Of a stretch of DNA of 64,000 nt, positions 57,013 through 64,000 are shown piece after piece; the stretch's first letter is position 1; every line of letters starts with the position of its first letter. The DNA lies in NCBI GenBank assembly GCA_965213545.1, contig CBDBZL010000001.1, positions 1 to 64,000 on the forward strand. The letters run 5' to 3'. The stretch comes from CBDBZL01 sp965213545 (GTDB lineage Bacteria > Pseudomonadota > Alphaproteobacteria > Sphingomonadales > Sphingomonadaceae). The translations under genes and the position numbers were made by a program. The notes under the pieces are model-generated. The model did not search any database, was not told the DNA's origin, and was given only the letters and a program-made list of their open reading frames with translations.

Positions 57013-58197
57013 ATGGGCAAGCTGACACAGGCGCATATCCGGGCAGCGATCAATACACCGGGCCGCTATCACGATGGTGACGGGTTAGTGCTGTATGTGC
57101 GGGAATCCGGCAAGGCGAGCTGGGTTGCGCGGGTGCAGAGCGAAGGGACGCGGCGCGAATTTGGACTGGGCAGCCTGCGCGCTGTGGGGCTGGCCGATGC
57201 GCGCGAAAAAGCGGGGCTGGTGAAGGCGGCACTGGTTGCCGGGCGCGATCCGCACTTGGCGCTCAAACCGCCCAAGGAATTGACGCGCACCTTCCGGGAC
57301 GCGGCGCTGGCCTTTCTGGAGGCCAAGGCAGCCGATGCGAAAATCTCCGATGCCAAGCGCAAACAGAACCTTTCACAGCTAAAGGCCTATGCCTTCCCTA
57401 CCCTTGGCAAGTTGCAAGTGCAGAGCATCGATGCCGACGCCATTGCCGCCTGCATTCGCCCGATTTGGACAAAAAAGCCGGAAACCGCCCGCAAGGTGCG
57501 CAGCCTGATAATCCGCACGCTGCGCTTTGCCCGGCCCGATGGTGCGCTGTTCATCGGCACGCTTGGCCCTGCCGTGGCAGACCGCCTGCCTGCACAGCCC
57601 CGGCGCGGCAACTTCGAAGCGATGCCCTATGCCGATCTGCCCGCGTTCATGGCGCGGCTGGTGGACAAAGGCGGAATGGGCGCACTGGCCTTGCGGCTGA
57701 CCATTTTGACTGCCGCGCGCAGCGGCGAAGTGCGCGGGGCGACTTGGGCCGAAGTCGATCTGGAGGCGGCTGTCTGGACAGTGCCAGCCGAAAGGATGAA
57801 GGCCCGGCGCATTCACCGCGTGCCCCTTTCGCCAGCCGCCGTGGAGTTATTGCGCGAAGCCGCTGCGATCAGGCAGGCGGCAACCGACCTGATTTTTGCG
57901 GCTGGCAGCGGCAAGACGCTTAGCGATATGACGCTAACGAAGGTGCTGCGCGATATGAAAGCGCCCTGCACCGTGCACGGCTTTCGCTCGACCTTCCGCG
58001 ACTGGGCGGCGGAACAGACAAGCCAGCCCGGCGAAGTCGCGGAGGCCGCATTGGCGCATATGGTGCCCAAGGCGGTGGAAGCATCTTACAAGCGCACCGA
58101 CTTTTTCGACAAGCGGCGCGAACTTATGGATGCATGGGCCGGGTTTGTTGCTGGTGATGGGGGTGCGGAAGTCGTGCAGCTCCGATCAAGCCAATAG
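57013..58197 (+). CDS. int: Tyrosine integrase of the second element
   Basis: A 394-residue tyrosine recombinase of the same broad type as the first integrase. The N-terminal part RYHDGDGLVLYVRESGKASWVAR is DUF4102-like. Catalytic residues: Arg236 in LTAARSGEVR, His322 and Arg325 in HGFRSTFRDWAAE, LAHMVP, and Tyr359 in ASYKRTD. AGGAA lies 9-10 bases before the ATG at 57013. It lies beside the duplicated tRNA-Asn end and reads away from it. All catalytic residues are in place, so the enzyme could still be active. It shares the HGFRS, FRDWAAE and AARSGEVR blocks with the first integrase, but the two differ elsewhere. Confidence 0.95.
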   Translation: MGKLTQAHIRAAINTPGRYHDGDGLVLYVRESGKASWVARVQSEGTRREFGLGSLRAVGLADAREKAGLVKAALVAGRDPHLALKPPKELTRTFRDAALAFLEAKAADAKISDAKRKQNLSQLKAYAFPTLGKLQVQSIDADAIAACIRPIWTKKPETARKVRSLIIRTLRFARPDGALFIGTLGPAVADRLPAQPRRGNFEAMPYADLPAFMARLVDKGGMGALALRLTILTAARSGEVRGATWAEVDLEAAVWTVPAERMKARRIHRVPLSPAAVELLREAAAIRQAATDLIFAAGSGKTLSDMTLTKVLRDMKAPCTVHGFRSTFRDWAAEQTSQPGEVAEAALAHMVPKAVEASYKRTDFFDKRRELMDAWAGFVAGDGGAEVVQLRSSQ

Positions 58198-58244
58198 ACC
58201 AGAGCCTATAGACACGACTCCTGCGATTGCGGCAGGCTGCGTTC

Positions 58245-58940
58245 ATGGATGAACGCCAACGGGGGAAAGTTGAGCAGATTATAGCTTTCGAGCTGGACCT
58301 TGCCCTGCGCGCTCTTCCCGATGCGCGCGAGAGAGTTTTTGCCGATCATAGTATGAAAGGCATAATCAGAAGCGGCGCGACAATTAAGCGAACTGTGGCC
58401 GCGTTTGCCGAGATTGGCGCAAAGCTCATTGCCGACCTTGCTACAAAATGTGCTGCAATCTCCAGAGAACCAGCCGTGCACGGTTTGATGCAATCAGGCT
58501 TTGCCGAATTTCTCAACGGTATCGATGAAGCCATGACGCGCGTCATTTACGTTGCGGGGGGAGGAAAAAGTGAAAGCATTACCAAGGCCGCGAACGATCT
58601 AGTGGCAAAGGCGAAAGCCGATTTGGTTTCAAGACTGCAAATAACCGGCTTCGAATTTGAGGGGGAATTGCCAGAGGTTGAAGGCGGGCCTCCTCCGCCC
58701 AAGGCCGCTGCGACCGTAACCCCGGTCAATGTAGGAGGGAGGCCACTTGCTGCGCATTGGGACAAGATGTGGGCCAGCATCGCGCAGCAACTTTATGCGG
58801 GCGACCTAGCGCCAAAAACGCAGGCCAATATCGAACGCGCAATGACAGCTTGGTTAGTCGATCATGGCCATAATGCATCCGAAAATACAATCCGGGGCCG
58901 CGCACGAACGCTTTGGCAGGAAATCCAATCGAAAGGGTAG
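58245..58940 (+). CDS. Unknown element protein
   Basis: A 231-residue soluble protein without signal or membrane segments. The N-terminal 150 residues are helical (KVEQIIAFELDLALRALPDA, TIKRTVAAFAEIGAKLIADLATK). A Gly/Pro linker (EGGPPPPKAA) leads to a C-terminal domain of about 65 residues with WASIAQQLYAGDLAPKTQANIERAMTAWLVDHGHNASENTIRGRARTLW (landmark). This C-terminal block recurs in several unrelated proteins of such islands and may be a small DNA-binding module. The role is unknown. The start is ATG 58245, or a TTG at 58227. It follows int on the same strand. Confidence 0.65.
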   Translation: MDERQRGKVEQIIAFELDLALRALPDARERVFADHSMKGIIRSGATIKRTVAAFAEIGAKLIADLATKCAAISREPAVHGLMQSGFAEFLNGIDEAMTRVIYVAGGGKSESITKAANDLVAKAKADLVSRLQITGFEFEGELPEVEGGPPPPKAAATVTPVNVGGRPLAAHWDKMWASIAQQLYAGDLAPKTQANIERAMTAWLVDHGHNASENTIRGRARTLWQEIQSKG

Positions 58941-59106
58941 TTTCTGCCCCTTTACGCCCCTTACTGTCCGACAACCCCTTCCAACCCGGCCATGTTCCTA
59001 CGCAACCGCACGCTCACTGACGGCGGTAATGGACGGCGGCGGTCAATCCTAAGCCGTTCCAGCCCGGCGCAATTCCGCGTCGCGGCAGCGTGAAAGGAAC
59101 TGCGTT

Positions 59107-59289
59107 ATGGAACCTGTGCTTTGCAGCATTGCCGACGCCGCCCGTAGTCTGGGCATCGGAAAGACGAAAACCTATTCCCTGATTGATCAGGGCCAGCTTG
59201 AAACCGTCTCCATTGGAACGCGGCGGCTGGTGAAGGTGGCGAGCATCACGCGGCTGGTGGAAGCCGCTTCGATCAATGAGGCGGCATAG
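59107..59289 (+). CDS. Excisionase-like helix-turn-helix protein
   Basis: A 60-residue MerR-type winged-helix protein, with CSIADAARSLGIGKTKTYSLIDQGQLETVSIGTRRLVKVASITRLVE as the domain landmark. This is the standard small excisionase/regulator pattern (IADAAxxLGIGxTxxYxLIxxGxL) and is clearly related to the protein at 54146-54349. A good site (AAAGGAA) lies 7-8 bases before the ATG at 59107. It is followed 2 bases later by a small gene. It may be the directionality factor of the second element. Confidence 0.85.
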   Translation: MEPVLCSIADAARSLGIGKTKTYSLIDQGQLETVSIGTRRLVKVASITRLVEAASINEAA

Positions 59290-59291
59290 AG

Positions 59292-59477
59292 ATGCGCGCC
59301 CCGGAAATGGAAAGCCCCGCCTTGCCGGGCGGGGCCTTCGCTTGGGTGTTCAGCTGTGCGCCGGAACACCTCCCCCTTACCCCAACCGATCCAACCGATC
59401 AATGTTTGCCTGAACTGATCGAGAGGCACTTGGGCCGCGAATTTCTTGCCGCACTGGCGGTGGGAGGTGTGGAATGA
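59292..59477 (+). CDS. Small unknown element protein
   Basis: A 61-residue protein (MRAPEMESPALPGGAFAWVF at the start; LPELIERHLGREFLAALAVGG at the end). It starts 2 bases after the HTH gene, and its TGA overlaps the ATG of the following split gene (ATGA), so it belongs to a chained operon leading to the DUF3631 ATPase. No family is recognised. Confidence 0.5.
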   Translation: MRAPEMESPALPGGAFAWVFSCAPEHLPLTPTDPTDQCLPELIERHLGREFLAALAVGGVE

Positions 59478-59764
59478 CGGACCTTGCGTTTCATATCCGG
59501 CAATTCGTGCCGAGTGCCGAGGGGGTGGAACTGGATCACCGGGCCGCGCTGTTGAAGGCGCGGGACTATGCGGCGGCACTGCGCGGGTAGGTGCTGAGCG
59601 AACTGGCCTATGGCCATGCTTGCGATGCCCACGAAATGGCTGGCGAATTTGTCTTTGCCGATGCCCCGCCCGTGCGGCTGGAACTGGCGGTTAAATATTG
59701 TCGGCACACGGTGATGGCGGCATTCCTGGCCGATCATCTCCAGAGCGAAGGGAGGGCGCAATGA
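59474..59764 (+). pseudogene. Small element gene split by an in-frame TAG codon
   Basis: Reading from ATG 59474 the frame stays open for 38 codons (MTDLAFHIRQFVPSAEGVEL and so on), meets TAG at 59588-59590, and continues in the same frame for 57 more codons (VLSELAYGHACDAHEMAGEF ...) to TGA at 59762-59764. Both ends show the ATGA overlaps of an intact operon gene: with the upstream gene at 59474-59477 and with DUF3631 at 59761-59764. A single base change (for example GAG to TAG) would explain it. A GTG directly after the TAG could restart translation, so two small products are also possible. Confidence 0.6.
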
Positions 59765-60855
59765 CGAGCCTTCCCGACCTGAAAAACCTGCCCGGCTGGC
59801 TTGGCCCTTCGCTGGACGGGGCGGAATTGCTGGACGATGTGCACGGCTTCTATTGCCGCTTTGTCGCCTTCCCTTCGCCCCATGCAGCGGTGGCCTGCAC
59901 GCTTTGGGCAGCGCACGCCCATGCAATGGAAGCCTTCGAATCCACGCCCCGGCTGGCCTTCCTGTCGCCAGAGCCGGGGAGCGGCAAAAGCCGCGCGCTG
60001 GAGATTGCTGAACTGCTGGTGCCGCGCCCGGCAATGGCCGTGAATATGTCGCCTGCCGCGCTGTTCCGTATCATCGGCAGCGAGGAAGGCCTGCCCACGA
60101 TCCTGTTCGATGAAATCGACACGGTGTTTGGCCCTAAGGCCAAGGACAATGAGGATTTGCGGGGGCTGTTGAATGCGGGCTGGCGGCGCGGGGCGAAAAC
60201 CTATCGCTGTGCAATGCACGGGCGGAAGGTTGAACTGGAAACCTATGAAGCTTTCAGTGCCGTGGCGCTGGCCGGGCTTGGCAACCTGCCCGATACAATC
60301 CTGAGCCGATCGATCATCGTGCGGATGCGTCGCCGCGCACCGGGGGAACGGGTAGAGCCTTATCGCCGCCGGGAGCATTCCCCGGATGGCGCAAGGCTTT
60401 GCGAGCGGCTGGCGCAATGGGCAGCCCTGCATATCGAAACGCTGGCCGATGCCCGCCCCGCCATGCCGCACGGGATTGAGGATAGGCCAGCCGATGTGTG
60501 GGAGCCGCTGCTGACCATTGCGGACGCTGTGGGCGGGGAATGGCTCACGCTGACGCGCAAGGCCGCTGTGGCGCTTGTAACGGATGCACAGGACACACCT
60601 GCCAGCCTTGACACGCGGTTGCTGGCCGATGTGCGGCAAGCCTTCGCCAATCGAGAGCAAATGCCAACGGCGGAACTGCTTGCGGCGCTGAATGCAATGG
60701 AGGAAGCGCCATGGGGCGATCTGCGCGGCAAGGCGCTGGAAAGCCGCCAGCTTGCCCGGATGCTGCGCGCCTATGATGTGAAACCAGAAACGATCCGCAC
60801 GGAGCCATTCTCTGTTCGCTTGCCTCGATTTTTGGTAAAACCGGGTGATCGTTAG
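59761..60855 (+). CDS. DUF3631 P-loop protein with unusual C-terminus
   Basis: A 364-residue protein. Its N-terminal P-loop ATPase-like part has LAFLSPEPGSGKSRALEI (Walker A, near residue 70) and LPTILFDEIDTVFG (Walker B), AMHGRKVELETYEAFSAVALAGLGNLPDTILSRSIIVRMRRR (landmark) and a helical DUF3631 domain (TAELLAALNAMEEAPWGDLRGKALESRQLARMLRAYDVKPETIR). DUF3631 proteins are phage and plasmid primase-helicase-like. After ETIR the usual Tyr-rich ending (GYxxxxFxDAWxRY) is missing and a different tail (SVRLPRFLVKPGDR) follows, so the 3' end was probably lost or replaced at the element boundary. ATG 59761 overlaps the split gene. Confidence 0.8.
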   Translation: MTSLPDLKNLPGWLGPSLDGAELLDDVHGFYCRFVAFPSPHAAVACTLWAAHAHAMEAFESTPRLAFLSPEPGSGKSRALEIAELLVPRPAMAVNMSPAALFRIIGSEEGLPTILFDEIDTVFGPKAKDNEDLRGLLNAGWRRGAKTYRCAMHGRKVELETYEAFSAVALAGLGNLPDTILSRSIIVRMRRRAPGERVEPYRRREHSPDGARLCERLAQWAALHIETLADARPAMPHGIEDRPADVWEPLLTIADAVGGEWLTLTRKAAVALVTDAQDTPASLDTRLLADVRQAFANREQMPTAELLAALNAMEEAPWGDLRGKALESRQLARMLRAYDVKPETIRTEPFSVRLPRFLVKPGDR

Positions 60856-61148
60856 CGGCGCAGCTGCAGAACTGGATCCTTCGTAAAGTGCGCTGCCAAA
60901 AGACTGGGTGTCGCGCTGCAAACCGCCTTGTCGAAAGCTATGGTGGGCAAGTCATGCTTTCCGGCAACTCTTCGGCCGAAGGTTCCCGGTTGCAAGCCAA
61001 GATATCGGCGGTGTCCATATCTTCCTCATTCACCAAACACCAAGGCCCCTCCTGACCAGAACTGGTCGAAAAACTTCTCGCAGACCGGCGCAAATGTCCG
61101 ACAGCGGCACGCGCGAACACAGCAGCACTCTAGGGCCGGCTCGCGCGT
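60856..61148. other. Non-coding junction between element relic and secA
   Basis: These 293 bases between the end of the DUF3631 gene and the secA stop hold no convincing gene. No third copy of the tRNA-Asn end was found by eye. The region could be the healed deletion scar of the second element plus the old downstream flank of tRNA-Asn. No clear secA terminator hairpin was identified. Confidence 0.4.
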
Positions 61149-63893
<2,745 letters not shown>

Positions 63894-64000
63894 GGTGAAT
63901 ACCTCGTGGAATGCATGGGATGAGACACCGCACGGGCGTCGAAAAAACGGTCCGATAGGGACCTGGACCTGTGCATACGTGCGACTAGGCCCGGCGATCG

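Larger units (their letters stand above)
56845..60855. mobile_element. Second, probably truncated, integrative element
   Basis: This region starts at the duplicated tRNA end and carries its own integrase, an unknown gene, an excisionase-like HTH gene, two small genes (one split by a stop codon) and a DUF3631 ATPase gene whose last residues depart from the family. It therefore looks like a different element that used the same tRNA-Asn target and then lost its right end. The right limit, about 60800-60855, is an estimate; no att repeat is found there. The G+C and gene style match sphingomonad islands. Confidence 0.7.

Noticed and set aside
47819..60855. CRISPR array or defence system in the elements
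   Set aside because: The 22-bp units are too few and have short, unequal spacers with no cas genes; the only defence-like genes are HigBA, which is common for stabilisation.

Overview
The window is a roughly 64 kb piece of a GC-rich alphaproteobacterial chromosome, most likely from the Sphingomonadales (Erythrobacteraceae or Sphingomonadaceae). The evidence is a circularly permuted two-piece tmRNA gene with the tag ANDNEALALAA, three PEPxxWA-type C-terminal sorting signals, a MucR/Ros regulator, and the cluster nfu - nitroreductase - tsaB - rimI - mucR - fur - acyltransferase - miaB - phoH - ybeY - corC. GTG and TTG starts and 4-bp stop/start overlaps are common.

Core part (1-47.8 kb). 1-4.3 kb: the 3' part of rsmA, then a coupled M20 hydrolase-astA-astB run for arginine catabolism. 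4.7-5.7 kb: permuted ssrA and mscL on the minus strand. 5.8-8.6 kb: lemA, two TPM-domain genes and a Nudix hydrolase. 8.6-17.1 kb, minus strand: an ergothioneine operon (egtB, egtD, DUF5996, membrane aspartic protease), a class II DAHP synthase and a large M16 peptidase. 17.3-27.2 kb: the conserved nfu to corC run. 27.4-35.2 kb: LysR regulator, cyclophilin, mgtE, DUF1489, a PEP-CTERM protein, ffh-rpsP-rimM and tRNA-Ala(GGC). 35.4-47.7 kb: aroA-cmk-rpsA, gloB, sdhE-mfd, a third and AT-richer PEP-CTERM gene, an EAL phosphodiesterase and nadK.

Accessory part (47.8-60.9 kb). An intact tRNA-Asn(GTT) at 47739-47813 is the attachment site of a 9.0 kb element (47819-56844). The tRNA 3' end is repeated (28 of 29 bases) at 56816-56844, next to a tyrosine integrase. 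The element carries AlpA-like and excisionase-like regulators, a winged-helix protein whose 3' coding region holds 22-bp repeats that look like an origin, a DnaA N-terminal-domain protein, a train of small overlapping genes, one HK97-type major capsid protein with no terminase, portal or tail genes, a divergent regulator pair around an inverted repeat, and a HigBA toxin-antitoxin pair. It looks like a small phage-satellite-like element or a strongly reduced prophage. A second element with its own integrase starts directly at the duplicated tRNA end (56845). It has a nonsense-split gene, ends in an apparently altered DUF3631 ATPase gene and has no third att copy, so it looks like a truncated relic. 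The window closes with secA on the minus strand.

All functional calls come from reading the translated sequence and recalling protein families; no database search was run.
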